Source: Candidatus Brevifilum fermentans (lineage in GTDB: Bacteria; Chloroflexota; Anaerolineae; Anaerolineales; Villigracilaceae). From it: a stretch of DNA of 45,023 nt. The notes under the pieces are model-generated. The model saw nothing but the letters and a program-made list of their open reading frames with translations. It was not told the DNA's origin and did not search any database. This document shows positions 16,481 through 25,367 of this stretch, piece by piece. Position numbers and translations under genes: made by a program. The stretch lies in NCBI GenBank assembly GCA_945877125.1, contig CAMCQT010000027.1, forward strand, positions 1 through 45,023, written 5' to 3'. Within the stretch, counting starts at the first letter, position 1. Each line of letters opens with the position of its first letter.

Positions 16481-16798
16481 ATGCAATTCATCGAGACCAG
16501 TGTGTTTACCCGCCAAATTACATCATTGCTTACAGACGATGAGTACCGTCAATTGCAAATTGCTTTGACAACTCATCCTGATGCGGGTGCGATCATTCAA
16601 CACAGTGGTGGGTTGCGAAAAATACGCTGGTCGAAGGGTGAACATGGAAAGCGTGGCGGCGTACGCGTGATTTACTATTGGGTGACTAAAGAAGCTCAAA
16701 TTCTGATGCTCTTTATGTATCCCAAGAATGTACAGGATGATTTATCGCCACAGCAATTAAAGGTATTACGTGAGATTGTAGAGAAGGAGTTCAAATGA
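16481..16798 (+). CDS. RelE/HigB-family mRNA interferase toxin
   Basis: The 105-aa product has the RelE/ParE fold signatures: SGGLRKIRWSKGEHGKRGGVRVIYYW with several basic residues expected in the RNA-binding active site, then LMLFMYPKNVQDDLS. Toxin-first order and the HTH antitoxin downstream fit HigBA and the related NadS-linked modules. The stop overlaps the antitoxin start by 4 bases (ATGA). Only a weak ribosome binding site is seen, in line with low toxin expression. Confidence 0.87.
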   Translation: MQFIETSVFTRQITSLLTDDEYRQLQIALTTHPDAGAIIQHSGGLRKIRWSKGEHGKRGGVRVIYYWVTKEAQILMLFMYPKNVQDDLSPQQLKVLREIVEKEFK

Positions 16799-17100
16799 AA
16801 GACGAACTGTTCAATGAATTGGTATCCAGCGTCCGCGAAGGCGGGAGGATCTTACGCGGCAAAGCCAAGCCTGCCCGCAAGTTTGTGATCGAAACACCAG
16901 ATGTGAAAAAAATACGCTCGAACTATAAACTTTCGCAAAATGAATTCGCCGCGTTGATGGGGATCAGCGTAAGCACGCTGCGCAACTGGGAGCAGGGACG
17001 CCGCACTCCAGAAGGTTCGGCGCGGGTGTTGTTGCAGGTTGCGGCGAAACATCCCGAAGTGATATGGGATGTGGTCAAGGTGAAGTCAACGGCGGTGTAG
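16795..17100 (+). CDS. HigA/NadS-like helix-turn-helix antitoxin
   Basis: The 101-aa product has an XRE HTH in the middle (SNYKLSQNEFAALMGISVSTLRNWEQGRRTP, about residues 39-69), followed by GSARVLLQVAAKHPEVIWDVV, as in NadS-type antitoxins. AAGGAG is found inside the toxin 3' end upstream of its ATG. It would neutralise the toxin and repress the operon through the palindrome at 16451-16465. Confidence 0.87.
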   Translation: MKDELFNELVSSVREGGRILRGKAKPARKFVIETPDVKKIRSNYKLSQNEFAALMGISVSTLRNWEQGRRTPEGSARVLLQVAAKHPEVIWDVVKVKSTAV

Positions 17101-17124
17101 AAATAAGACCCTACCTTATAAGAT

Positions 17125-17158
17125 AAAAGGCTTTGGACAGTTTCTCCAAAGCCTTTTC
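17125..17158 (+). terminator. Intrinsic terminator after the TA operon
   Basis: AAAAGGCTTTGGA and TCCAAAGCCTTTT form a 13-bp perfect stem around CAGTTTC. The flanking A- and T-runs make it usable from both strands. Confidence 0.75.
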
Positions 17159-17213
17159 ATTTGAAAATATTACCTGCCCATCTACTGATTACTGAACACT
17201 GACAACTGATTTC

Positions 17214-19202
17214 CTAGCTCTTCAACCTCTCCGCCACGATCTCCGCGACATCCTTGACTTGGATATTTCCGCCATCTGCTTTGGATGCGTCGTTCATCAT
17301 TGTCAGGCAGAAGGGACATCCCACTGCAACCGTGTCCGCGCCCGTGGACTTGGCTTCGGCAAAACGCGCTTCGTTGACGCGTGCCGTGCCGTTCTCTTCT
17401 TCCTTCCACATTTGCGCGCCGCCCGCTCCGCAGCAGAAGGCTTTGGCTGAATTGCGTGGCATTTCAACGGTCAACGCGCCAGCCGATTTCAACACATCAC
17501 GTGGAGCGTCGAACGTTTGATTGTGCCGTCCCAAATAACAAGGGTCATGGAAGGTCACTGATAACTGATCACTGCCCACTTCCAAACTGATCTTCCCCGC
17601 CCCAACCAATTCATTGATGAACTGCGTGTGATGGATCACTTCATAGTTTCCGCCAAAGGCAGGATATTCATTCTTGAGCGTGTGCAGACAATGCGGACAA
17701 GTCGTCACGATCCGCTTCGGTGCAACCTCGTTCAGGATTTCCACGTTCTGCGTTGCCAGCCCGAAGAAAATATCTTCGCGTCCCGCGCGGCGAGCCGAGT
17801 CACCTGTGCAGGCTTCGCTCTTGCCAAGCACCGCAAAGTTGACGCCAGCCGCGTTCAAAATCTTGGTAAAGGCTTGGGCTGTTTTTTGCGCGCGGGCATC
17901 GGTGGCGGGAGCGCATCCCACCCACCACAAAATATCAGGCTCAGGATTCTGCTCGATGGTCGGGACCTTCAATCCGTCCGCCCATTTCATGCGGTCAGCC
18001 TGCGACACATTCCACGGGTTCATGTTGCGTTCCATGCCCTTGAATGCGGATTCCAATTGCTTGGGGAAGGCACTTTCCATCATCGAAAGATTTCTGCGGA
18101 TGTCGAGAATGTCACGCATCGGTTCGTTGCCGACGGGGCAAATGTCCACGCACGCGCCGCAGGATGTGCAAGCCCAAACCGCTTCTTCTGAAATCAACTC
18201 GGTCATCGCCACATCAGTCGTGCCGCCACCGTTGAAGTGGTAGCGCTTGTTGATTTCCAGCGCGGCGGGCGAAAGCAGTTTGCCCGTGTTGTACTCTGGG
18301 CAGACCTCCTGACAGCGGAAACACATGATGCAGGCATAGCTATCCATGATCTGCTCCCAGCCGAGGTCTTTCATTTTTGCCGCGCCAAACTGTTCGATGC
18401 TCTGGTCTTCGAGGTTGATGTAACTCAACTGCCCAATTGATTTTCGTTCAGGCTTCACCGCAAAATTGATCGGGGCGAAGAAAACGTGGATATGTTTTGA
18501 ATATGGGAAATACGGAAGGAATGCTACAACTGCGCCAATGGATAACCAAAACGCCGCGTGTTCTCCGATGACCAATGCGCTCGGACTCATCCCCGCCCAA
18601 AGCTGGGACACTGCCGAGATGCTTGGCTGCCAGCTGTCAGTGTGACCTGCCAGCGCCAGTCCGAAGGATTCTCCCAAAAAGCGCATCAGGTTGTGGATGA
18701 AAATAAACGTCGCCACAATCGCCGAATCACGCAGGATTCCAAACCGCGCTTTGGGATTGAGCAGAGTCGTCTCGCGCGTGGTCAAAGTCGCAGGGCGCAG
18801 AATGAAGCGGCGGAATGCCAGCGCCACAATGCCGACGATAATCAGCACGTTGACGATGTCGGCAAGCAGTCGGTACAGTTCACCGAACAAGCCTGTGTTA
18901 TCGAGAAGTTTGAAACCGGTGAAGGCGTAGATCAGATCGCCAAGGTTGATGAGCAAAAAGGAGAGGAAGCCCCAGCCGACGAGCGCGTGCAGAATGCTCG
19001 TCCACAGGCGGAAACGAAAAACGGGCTGGAACAATCCCACTTTGAGGATGAGTTCCCAGACCCGTTTGTAAGCCAGTGACCAGTCTATTTTTCCCTGCCC
19101 GCTGTTGATGTGACCCATAATGCGAGCAAAGCCTTGATAGGTAAAATACAACGATGCGATTGTTGCGAGGACGAACAAAACCATTTCAATCGGTGTGAGC
19201 AT
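17214..19202 (-). CDS. Membrane-bound Fe-S oxidoreductase with CCG domains (HdrD/DsrK-like, EtfAB:menaquinone type)
   Basis: The 662-aa product starts with about six transmembrane helices (1-230) resembling nitrate reductase gamma subunits, followed by two [4Fe-4S] motifs, C291-x2-C-x2-C-x3-C301 (CIMCFRCQEVCP) and C345-x2-C-x2-C-x3-C355 (CTSCGACVDICP), then two cysteine-rich CCG domains (WWVGCAP ... and CYLGRHN ... FCCGAGGAQMW). This architecture fits proteins that pass electrons between a soluble donor such as electron-transfer flavoprotein and menaquinone. No etf genes are nearby, so the donor is inferred. A short-word repeat (ACTGATAACTGATCACTG at about 17558) is translated between the two CCG domains. 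Confidence 0.85.
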   Translation of the reverse strand: MLTPIEMVLFVLATIASLYFTYQGFARIMGHINSGQGKIDWSLAYKRVWELILKVGLFQPVFRFRLWTSILHALVGWGFLSFLLINLGDLIYAFTGFKLLDNTGLFGELYRLLADIVNVLIIVGIVALAFRRFILRPATLTTRETTLLNPKARFGILRDSAIVATFIFIHNLMRFLGESFGLALAGHTDSWQPSISAVSQLWAGMSPSALVIGEHAAFWLSIGAVVAFLPYFPYSKHIHVFFAPINFAVKPERKSIGQLSYINLEDQSIEQFGAAKMKDLGWEQIMDSYACIMCFRCQEVCPEYNTGKLLSPAALEINKRYHFNGGGTTDVAMTELISEEAVWACTSCGACVDICPVGNEPMRDILDIRRNLSMMESAFPKQLESAFKGMERNMNPWNVSQADRMKWADGLKVPTIEQNPEPDILWWVGCAPATDARAQKTAQAFTKILNAAGVNFAVLGKSEACTGDSARRAGREDIFFGLATQNVEILNEVAPKRIVTTCPHCLHTLKNEYPAFGGNYEVIHHTQFINELVGAGKISLEVGSDQLSVTFHDPCYLGRHNQTFDAPRDVLKSAGALTVEMPRNSAKAFCCGAGGAQMWKEEENGTARVNEARFAEAKSTGADTVAVGCPFCLTMMNDASKADGGNIQVKDVAEIVAERLKS

Positions 19203-19216
19203 GGCGTCTCCAGTTT

Positions 19217-19263
19217 ATGTCGTTGCGAGGGAGTTCTTCCCGAAGCAATCTCCTGCAATGACG
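19217..19263. repeat. GTCATTGCGAG repeat, short copy 2
   Basis: ATGTCGTTGCGAGG ... GAAGCAATCTCC ... GCAATGAC: about half the length of the other copies, missing the right inner arm. Confidence 0.7.
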
Positions 19264-19310
19264 AGTTCCGAATAGTTTAGCACAAACCTTGTGATAAAAA
19301 ACAGTCATAT

Positions 19311-19337
19311 AAGTCACGCTTCAAGCGTGACCTACTT
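19311..19337. repeat. GTCACGCTT palindrome, copy 1
   Basis: GTCACGCTTCAAGCGTGAC (19313-19331) is a perfect palindrome with a one-base centre, followed by CTACTT. Related copies lie at 38897 and 44847, all followed by CTACTT. Confidence 0.75.
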
Positions 19338-19371
19338 CGTCATGTTCAAGCCTATTCTGACTTTCAGGTGA

Positions 19372-19399
19372 TTGAGTAAAAAGATTCTTGATTTAGAAT
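19372..19399 (+). promoter_or_regulatory. Promoter of the DUF1800-DUF1501 operon
   Basis: TTGAGT (19372-19377), 16-bp spacer, TAGAAT (19394-19399), 22 bases before the ATG at 19422, which has AAGGAG. Confidence 0.5.
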
Positions 19400-19421
19400 T
19401 ACCCATCTTTAAGGAGAAACC

Positions 19422-21152
19422 ATGGCTTTCCCAATTCGTTCAAAAATATCCCGACGTGATTTTCTAAAACTGGGCGGTGCGCTCGCAGCATCTTCGCTTG
19501 TTGCCTCTTGTGCGCCCAACCAAACCCCAACCGCCCCCGCATCCCAAACCGAACCCAAAATTCCGCAAGTGCTTCCATTGCAGGTGATGAATGTGACTGT
19601 GCCGCTGGCGGTGATCGCATTGAACCGCATGGGATTTGGTCCGCGCCCCGGGGATTTTGAATCCTTCAACGCGCTCGGCGCCACGGATGAAGAACGCCTG
19701 CGCGCATTCGTTGACCAGCAGCTTAATCCTGATTCAATCGACGACAGCGAATTTGAATCACGCTACGCCGCGGCAGGCTTTGAGACTCTGCATAAATCAC
19801 TCGAACAACTTTATGCCGACCACATTGCCAACAATCCCTATGACTCGAACGATGACACGTATTGGGATTGGTACAGCAAGCCCGCCTACGAACTGGTGGA
19901 TGCGACATTCTTGCGCGCGGTTTACAGCCGCAAGCAACTGGCAGAAGTCCTTGCGGATTTTTGGCACAACCATTTCAATATTTTCTTCTGGCAGGATGAC
20001 GGCGTGCCGCTGTTGGTTTCATTCAACCGCGATGTTTTGCGCAGACACATGCTCGGCAACTTCAGGCAGATGCTTGAAGCGGTCGCACAGCATCCATCGA
20101 TGTTGTATTACCTCAATCAAAATAACAGTTCCGACGCGGGACCCAATGAAAATTTCGCGCGTGAGTTATTTGAACTGCACACCCTCGGCGCAGAAAACTA
20201 TCTGGGGGTGCGCGACCCAAATTCGGTGGAGAAAGATGCGAACGGCTTGGCAATCGGCTACGTGGACAACGATGTCTATGAAGCGGCGCGCTGTCTCACC
20301 GGCTGGCGCATCGACGATGATCTCGGCGAGTGGGAAGATGACATCGAAAAAACCGGCAACTTCATTTATTACAAACCCTGGCATGACCGCTTCAATAAAT
20401 TGGTGCTTGGGCGTTACATCCCCGCCGATCAAGAGGATTTAAAAGACGGGCGCGACGTGTTGGACTTGCTGGCTTTCCATCCCGGAACAGCGCGTCACAT
20501 CGCCCTGAAACTTGCCCGCCGACTGATCAGCGATTTGCCATCTGAGGCAGTCGTGCAGTCCGCCGCCGATACTTTCCTCGCGTACAAGGATGCACCCGAT
20601 CAACTCAAGCGTGTGGTCGAAACTATTTTGTTGTCACCAGAATTCAGCCAGACATTTGGCGCGAAGATCAAACGTCCGCTCGAAGCCACCATTTCCACGA
20701 TGCGCGCGCTCAATACAGATTTCACGAAAGCTCCCAGCGGCATCCCATGGATGCTGAGTTTGATGGGACAGGCGCTTTTTGAGCGGCGTTCACCAGACGG
20801 CTACGCGGATGTAAAAGAAGTTTGGGCGAATTCAATGTCCATTTTGTATCGCTGGAACTTTGCGGTGGGCATCACCGACAACTGGCTCGATGATGACGAG
20901 CAGGGGCGCACGATCCGCACTGATGTGTATTCGCAAACGCCCACAGACCTGCGCACCGCCGAAAGCCTCGCCGACTTCTGGATCAACCGTCTGTTGGGTC
21001 GCACCATGTCTGATAGCGACCGCTCCGCGACCATCGCAGTGATGGCACAGGAATACGGCACGCAAGATGCACTGCCCGATGACCATGTGAAATATGTCCT
21101 GCCCGCAATGGTGGAAGTGATTCTCATGAGCCCCGACTTTCAATGGAAATAA
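19422..21152 (+). CDS. DUF1800 family protein, Tat-exported
   Basis: The 576-aa product opens with the twin-arginine signal SRRDFLKLGGALAASSLVASC, whose final LVASC also works as a lipobox, so it is probably a folded, exported lipoprotein. The body has the DUF1800 hallmarks LNRMGFGPRPGDFES, LADFWHNHFNIFFW and NFARELFELHTLG. AAGGAG precedes the ATG by 6 bases. The function of DUF1800 proteins is not established; they are regularly encoded next to DUF1501 proteins, as here, where the genes overlap by 10 bases. Confidence 0.9.
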   Translation: MAFPIRSKISRRDFLKLGGALAASSLVASCAPNQTPTAPASQTEPKIPQVLPLQVMNVTVPLAVIALNRMGFGPRPGDFESFNALGATDEERLRAFVDQQLNPDSIDDSEFESRYAAAGFETLHKSLEQLYADHIANNPYDSNDDTYWDWYSKPAYELVDATFLRAVYSRKQLAEVLADFWHNHFNIFFWQDDGVPLLVSFNRDVLRRHMLGNFRQMLEAVAQHPSMLYYLNQNNSSDAGPNENFARELFELHTLGAENYLGVRDPNSVEKDANGLAIGYVDNDVYEAARCLTGWRIDDDLGEWEDDIEKTGNFIYYKPWHDRFNKLVLGRYIPADQEDLKDGRDVLDLLAFHPGTARHIALKLARRLISDLPSEAVVQSAADTFLAYKDAPDQLKRVVETILLSPEFSQTFGAKIKRPLEATISTMRALNTDFTKAPSGIPWMLSLMGQALFERRSPDGYADVKEVWANSMSILYRWNFAVGITDNWLDDDEQGRTIRTDVYSQTPTDLRTAESLADFWINRLLGRTMSDSDRSATIAVMAQEYGTQDALPDDHVKYVLPAMVEVILMSPDFQWK

Positions 21153-22381
21153 AAATGCCTAAATCAAATAATCCCCGCCGACAATTTTTACAAGGCTGTT
21201 CGTATGCCATCGCATCCATGGCAGGCGCGCGCCTGACCAATTTATCTTTTGCGCAAGAGGACAACCCATCGGATACGCTGGTGGTCGTATTTTTACGCGG
21301 CGGCTGGGATGCGCTGAATGTTGTCCCGCCGCTGCAAGGCGATGACCGCGGCTTCTACGAGAAAGCCCGACCCAACTTGCGCATCACCGATTTGCTTCCG
21401 CTCAACGACCAGTTTGGATTACACCCCGCGCTCGCTCCATTACATGACCTATACCAGTCGGGCAAAATGGGCATTGTCCACGCTGTGGGTTTGGATCACG
21501 ATACCCGCAGTCACTTTGACGCACAGGAATTTATCGAGCTTGGCACGCCTGGCTCGAAGAGCACCACCTCCGGCTGGATCACCCGTCACTTGCAGGAGAC
21601 AGGCGTTTCATCTATTTTGCCGGTTGTTTCAACTTCGGGTCAGCCCACTTCCCTGTTGAATTTTGTGCCAACTGTCAGCGTAAATTCCCCGTCCGATTTT
21701 TCGCAATGGGGCAATGATCTGGTCGGGTCACAGCAAATGGCTTTGCGTCAAATGTATCAAGGCAGTAGTCTTCTGCATCAGGCGGGCGCGCGCACTTTGG
21801 ATGCGCTGAATATCATCAGCCCGTTGGTCGAAAAGGAATATCAGCCGTCCAACGGCGCAACCTACAACGACGATGAATTGGGTCGGCAGTTGAAGACCAT
21901 CGCGCAAATGATCAAACTGGATGCCGGTCTGCGCGTGGCCGCCGTGGACTTTGGCGGCTGGGACACGCACGAATATGAGACCGAAGGCAATGGCGGATAT
22001 ATCGGCAACTTGCTCAACCAACTCTCTGCTGGGCTTGCCAATTTCTATCTTGATTTGGATTCGGGCTACACCGACCGTTTATCTGTGGTGGTCATCAGTG
22101 AGTTTGGGCGGCGCCTTGTGCAGAATGAATCCTACGGCACAGATCACGGGCATGGCTCGGTCATGCTGACCCTCGGCGGCAACGTCAACGGCGGACAGGT
22201 CTTCGGCGCGTGGCCAGGTTTGCACAACGATCAACTCTACGACCATGCCGACCTCGCCGTCACCACAGATTACCGTCAGGTATTAAGTGAGTTACTCAGC
22301 AAGCGATTGGGGAATTCAAATATTGAAAATGTCTTTCCGGGCTTTTCAGGCAAATATACCCCGCTGGGTATTTATCGATAA
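21143..22381 (+). CDS. DUF1501 family protein, Tat-exported
   Basis: The 412-aa product has a twin-arginine region (NPRRQFLQGCSYAIASMAGA), then DTLVVVFLRGGWDALN, GLDHDTRSHFDAQEF, VDFGGWDTHE and VISEFGRRLVQNE, typical of DUF1501, which has an alkaline-phosphatase/sulfatase-like fold. Asp and His residues in the GGWDTH and TDHGHG motifs are candidate metal ligands. The ATG at 21143 overlaps the DUF1800 stop; an ATG at 21155 with GGAA upstream is an alternative start. The pair probably acts together outside the membrane. Substrate unknown. Confidence 0.9.
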   Translation: MEIKMPKSNNPRRQFLQGCSYAIASMAGARLTNLSFAQEDNPSDTLVVVFLRGGWDALNVVPPLQGDDRGFYEKARPNLRITDLLPLNDQFGLHPALAPLHDLYQSGKMGIVHAVGLDHDTRSHFDAQEFIELGTPGSKSTTSGWITRHLQETGVSSILPVVSTSGQPTSLLNFVPTVSVNSPSDFSQWGNDLVGSQQMALRQMYQGSSLLHQAGARTLDALNIISPLVEKEYQPSNGATYNDDELGRQLKTIAQMIKLDAGLRVAAVDFGGWDTHEYETEGNGGYIGNLLNQLSAGLANFYLDLDSGYTDRLSVVVISEFGRRLVQNESYGTDHGHGSVMLTLGGNVNGGQVFGAWPGLHNDQLYDHADLAVTTDYRQVLSELLSKRLGNSNIENVFPGFSGKYTPLGIYR

Positions 22382-22420
22382 AAAAACTTCCGCAGGAAAA
22401 ATCCTGCGGAAGTTTTTCTT
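22382..22420. terminator. Bidirectional terminator
   Basis: AAAACTTCCGCAGGA and TCCTGCGGAAGTTTT form a perfect stem with an A-rich loop; T-runs on both strands. It separates the convergent DUF1501 and GGDEF genes. Confidence 0.85.
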
Positions 22421-23400
22421 TAATCCGCTGTTGACCAGCGGTCGCGTCCATTGTTCTTCGCTTTGTACATGGCGGTATCTGCGCGGCTCAGCAAAGTATC
22501 CCAGGTATCCACGCCCTTTCGAAATTGTGCAATGCCCACACTGATGGTGACACTTAAAGCCTGCTCGCTGTGATTGATGGGTATGATCATCTTGCGTATC
22601 TCTTTACATAAACGCATGGCTTGTTCCGCGGCGGCGTTTGCATCTGAGCTTGGCAAAAGGATGAGGAATTCCTCGCCGCCGTACCGTCCCACAATATCAG
22701 GCTGGCGGACGTGATCTTGTAGCTGCCCCGCAACCTGTCTTAAGGCTTCGTCTCCCACGGGATGCCCGTAGGTATCATTTACAACTTTGAAATGATCCAC
22801 GTCCACCACCGAGATCGAAAGCAGGCTGTTGTATCTTTCTGCGCGCAAAACTTCATCCTGAAGTTTTCTGACGATCATGCGCCGATTAAGCAAAAAGGTG
22901 AGCGCGTCAATCTGCGCCACTTCCTGCGCCTGAATCATGACCCCTTCCATCTCGATCTGTTTATTGCGGGCTATTTTCTTTGAAACTTCACTCTCGATCT
23001 GGAACAATTTTACCTGCCGGTTCAAACGTTCGATAACTTCCTGAAAGGCAGATTCTGAATTAACTTCTTCGGCGACAAAAAGCAGATGTTCCTCCGAGAT
23101 CGGGATCAACATACAATCACAATAGATAAAAATTTCTGCTTCGCTCAGCGGCGCCGGAAGTTTTGCGATCCAATGTTCTTCTGTCTTTGAGGCTAACCCG
23201 GAAGTGACCCTATTTTTGTCGTTTTGAGGAAAGAAATCCTGTAGATTATTGGCTGTTGGAAATAGTTTCCTGCACACTTCAAAAGCAGGATTCCATGAAA
23301 CCAAAGTACCATCGCGTTCCACAAGCGCGGTCATACTGCGAATGTGCTCAAGCAATTCTCCCACATCATTTGTTGATAATAATTCCGCCAAGGGTTTCAT
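22420..23400 (-). CDS. GGDEF diguanylate cyclase with PAS-like sensor
   Basis: The 326-aa product has an N-terminal PAS-like region (ALVERDGTLVSWNPAFEVC, about 26-44), a helical linker (about 130-170) and a GGDEF domain whose active site reads RYGGEEFLILLP. RQPD lies exactly five residues before GGEEF, an intact inhibitory I-site, so the enzyme is likely both active and product-inhibited. It makes cyclic di-GMP from GTP. No membrane segments, so it is cytosolic. TAAAAT (23413-23408) lies 7 bases before the ATG, with no Shine-Dalgarno, suggesting a leaderless transcript. Confidence 0.92.
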   Translation of the reverse strand: MKPLAELLSTNDVGELLEHIRSMTALVERDGTLVSWNPAFEVCRKLFPTANNLQDFFPQNDKNRVTSGLASKTEEHWIAKLPAPLSEAEIFIYCDCMLIPISEEHLLFVAEEVNSESAFQEVIERLNRQVKLFQIESEVSKKIARNKQIEMEGVMIQAQEVAQIDALTFLLNRRMIVRKLQDEVLRAERYNSLLSISVVDVDHFKVVNDTYGHPVGDEALRQVAGQLQDHVRQPDIVGRYGGEEFLILLPSSDANAAAEQAMRLCKEIRKMIIPINHSEQALSVTISVGIAQFRKGVDTWDTLLSRADTAMYKAKNNGRDRWSTAD

Positions 23401-23483
23401 AGATTCAATTTTAGTCCATTCATTTAGTTTTTCTATCCACCTTTCAATTTTAGCAACCGCCTATCACTGAGAGGGAAGAGCCT

Positions 23484-23563
23484 AAGCACAAAGTACACAA
23501 AGGTCACGAAGGGGAAAAATAAAATAATGCTCTTATCTCTCCTTTGTGTCCTTCGTGTTTAAA
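23484..23563. repeat. CACAAAGGNCACGAAGG short-word inverted repeat
   Basis: The left side has ACACAAAGGTCACGAAGG and the right side CCTTTGTGTCCTTCGTGT: 9-base words in opposite orientation around a short spacer, between the GGDEF gene and mutL. No gene. Confidence 0.55.
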
Positions 23564-23568
23564 GAAAA

Positions 23569-25347
23569 CTACCGCGGACCTTTTCTTCCAAACTGCTTTT
23601 CGAGATTATCCACAGACAAATGGATCATCGTCGGTCTGCCATGCGGACAAGTCCGAGGCGATGCGCAGGCTTCGAGATCATTTAACAACGCGCGCTGTTC
23701 TTCGCTCGTCAGAGTCTGTCCGCCTTTGACAGCCAGCCGTTTGCAGACACGTGCCGCGAGTTTCGCTTCGACCTCAGCCTGCAACGGCGTTTCATCCTCT
23801 TCAAAATCTTCAACCAAAGCCCTTAGTGCAAACGATGGATCACCGCCTGCGAACAAGGCAGGCATGGCGCGGACTTGAAATGTATTCGTGCCGAACTCTT
23901 CCACTTCAAAACCAAAGTGATTCAAGAACGGTAATTGCGCGGTCAACGCTTTCGCAGATTGCGGCGGCAGAGTGACCACTTCAGGAGAAAGCAAAGTCTG
24001 TGACGGAATGCTTTTTTTGTCGTGTTGTGCCATCAACTTTTCAAATAAAACCCGCTCATGCGCCGCATGTTGGTCAACCAGATACAAGCCATCAGGTCCT
24101 TCGGCAACGATATACGTTGAGCCAATTTGACCAATCAATCGCAAAAGCGGAACGGCGCTGAATGTTGTAGGTTGCAGGTTTGTGGTCAAAGGTCGAAGGT
24201 CAAAGGTCGAAGATTCGCCATTGGTCTCTGACTTTTGACTTTCGACTTTCGACTGGTAATCCTCATCGTGTCCAATTGACCAATCAATCCCCACTTCCCT
24301 GTTCTCCGTTGAAGCAGGTCTTGACCCGCCCCACAACTGCGGCGAGACAGATGCCACGGGCGTGTAAGCCAGCAATGCCTTGCGCGATGCGCGCTGCACA
24401 AAACTAAAAATCTTATCCTGACTTCTAAACCGAACTTCTGCTTTTGTGGGATGCACATTTACATCCACATCTTCGGGGGCAATCTCCAAAAACAACGTGG
24501 TCAGCGGATACCGTCCAACCATCAGCAAGGTGTGATACGCCTGCAACAGGGCGGTGGTCAGCGAGAATTCCTGCACCCAGCGCCCGTTGACGAAGAACGT
24601 GATTTCCTTGCGGTTTGATCGTGTCAACGAAGTGGGGCTGATGAAGCCAGTCAACGACAGCCCGTCGCCCGCATCCATCACTTCGAGCATTTGCTTGGCA
24701 ACTTCCACGCCGTACAATGCCGCGAGAATGGCGCGTCTGTCGCCGTCACCTGCGGTTTGTAAAGTTGGCTGATTGCCGTCGATCACTTTGAAACGCACAT
24801 TTGGGTAAGCCAGCGCGTAGCGTGTGACCAACGCATCAATGGCGCGTCTTTCGGTCACATCGGTTTTCAAAAATTTCAAACGCGCGGGCACGTTATAAAA
24901 TAAATTTTCCACGCGCAGCACTGTGCCGACGGGCGCGCCCACTTTTTCAACTTTGCCCGAAATGCCGCCATCCACTTTTAGGCGTGCGCCTTCATTGGCA
25001 GATGCAACGCGTGAGGTGATGGTCATTTGTGAGACAGAGCCAATCGAAGCGAGCGCTTCGCCTCGGAAGCCCAAGGTCTGGATGTGGAACAAGTCTTCGG
25101 ACTGAACCAGCTTCGAGGTGGCGTGACGCGCGGCGGCTAGTTCCAATTCATCGGCAGGAATCCCGTGCCCGTCATCTGCCACTTCGATCAGCCCCCGCCC
25201 TGCATCCACAATTGAAATGTAAATATTTTTTGCGCCCGCATCCAGCGCGTTTTCAGTTAATTCTTTCACAACAGACGCGGGGCGTTCAACAACTTCGCCC
25301 GCGGCAATTTGCGAAGAGACATCGGAAGTTAAAAGACGAATAGGCAT
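23569..25347 (-). CDS. mutL: DNA mismatch repair protein MutL (endonuclease type)
   Basis: I place the start at ATG 25345-25347 (MPIRLLTSDVSSQIAAGEVV); an upstream in-frame TTG would run over the promoter. The 592-aa product has the GHKL ATPase motifs (KELTENALDAGA, DDGHGI, LGFRGEALASI), a transducer domain with NVHPTKAEVRF, and a C-terminal domain bearing DQHAAHERVLFE, which fits the DQHA-x2-E-x4-E metal site of nicking MutL proteins, plus CPHGRP. It should therefore nick DNA in methyl-independent repair. The linker (24160-24260) is built from short-word repeat DNA and shares a 16-mer with the E2 linker. mutS is not in the window. Confidence 0.95.
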   Translation of the reverse strand: MPIRLLTSDVSSQIAAGEVVERPASVVKELTENALDAGAKNIYISIVDAGRGLIEVADDGHGIPADELELAAARHATSKLVQSEDLFHIQTLGFRGEALASIGSVSQMTITSRVASANEGARLKVDGGISGKVEKVGAPVGTVLRVENLFYNVPARLKFLKTDVTERRAIDALVTRYALAYPNVRFKVIDGNQPTLQTAGDGDRRAILAALYGVEVAKQMLEVMDAGDGLSLTGFISPTSLTRSNRKEITFFVNGRWVQEFSLTTALLQAYHTLLMVGRYPLTTLFLEIAPEDVDVNVHPTKAEVRFRSQDKIFSFVQRASRKALLAYTPVASVSPQLWGGSRPASTENREVGIDWSIGHDEDYQSKVESQKSETNGESSTFDLRPLTTNLQPTTFSAVPLLRLIGQIGSTYIVAEGPDGLYLVDQHAAHERVLFEKLMAQHDKKSIPSQTLLSPEVVTLPPQSAKALTAQLPFLNHFGFEVEEFGTNTFQVRAMPALFAGGDPSFALRALVEDFEEDETPLQAEVEAKLAARVCKRLAVKGGQTLTSEEQRALLNDLEACASPRTCPHGRPTMIHLSVDNLEKQFGRKGPR

Positions 25348-25353
25348 GGGGGC

Positions 25354-25361
25354 ATTATAAT
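25354..25361. promoter_or_regulatory. Overlapping divergent -10 boxes for mutL and the HAD gene
   Basis: The octamer ATTATAAT contains TATAAT on both strands: plus 25356-25361, minus 25359-25354. Each lies exactly 6 bases from the ATG it would serve (25368 plus; 25347 minus). The whole gap between the two start codons is 20 bp, with no Shine-Dalgarno on either side. Confidence 0.6.
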
Positions 25362-25367
25362 CGCGCA

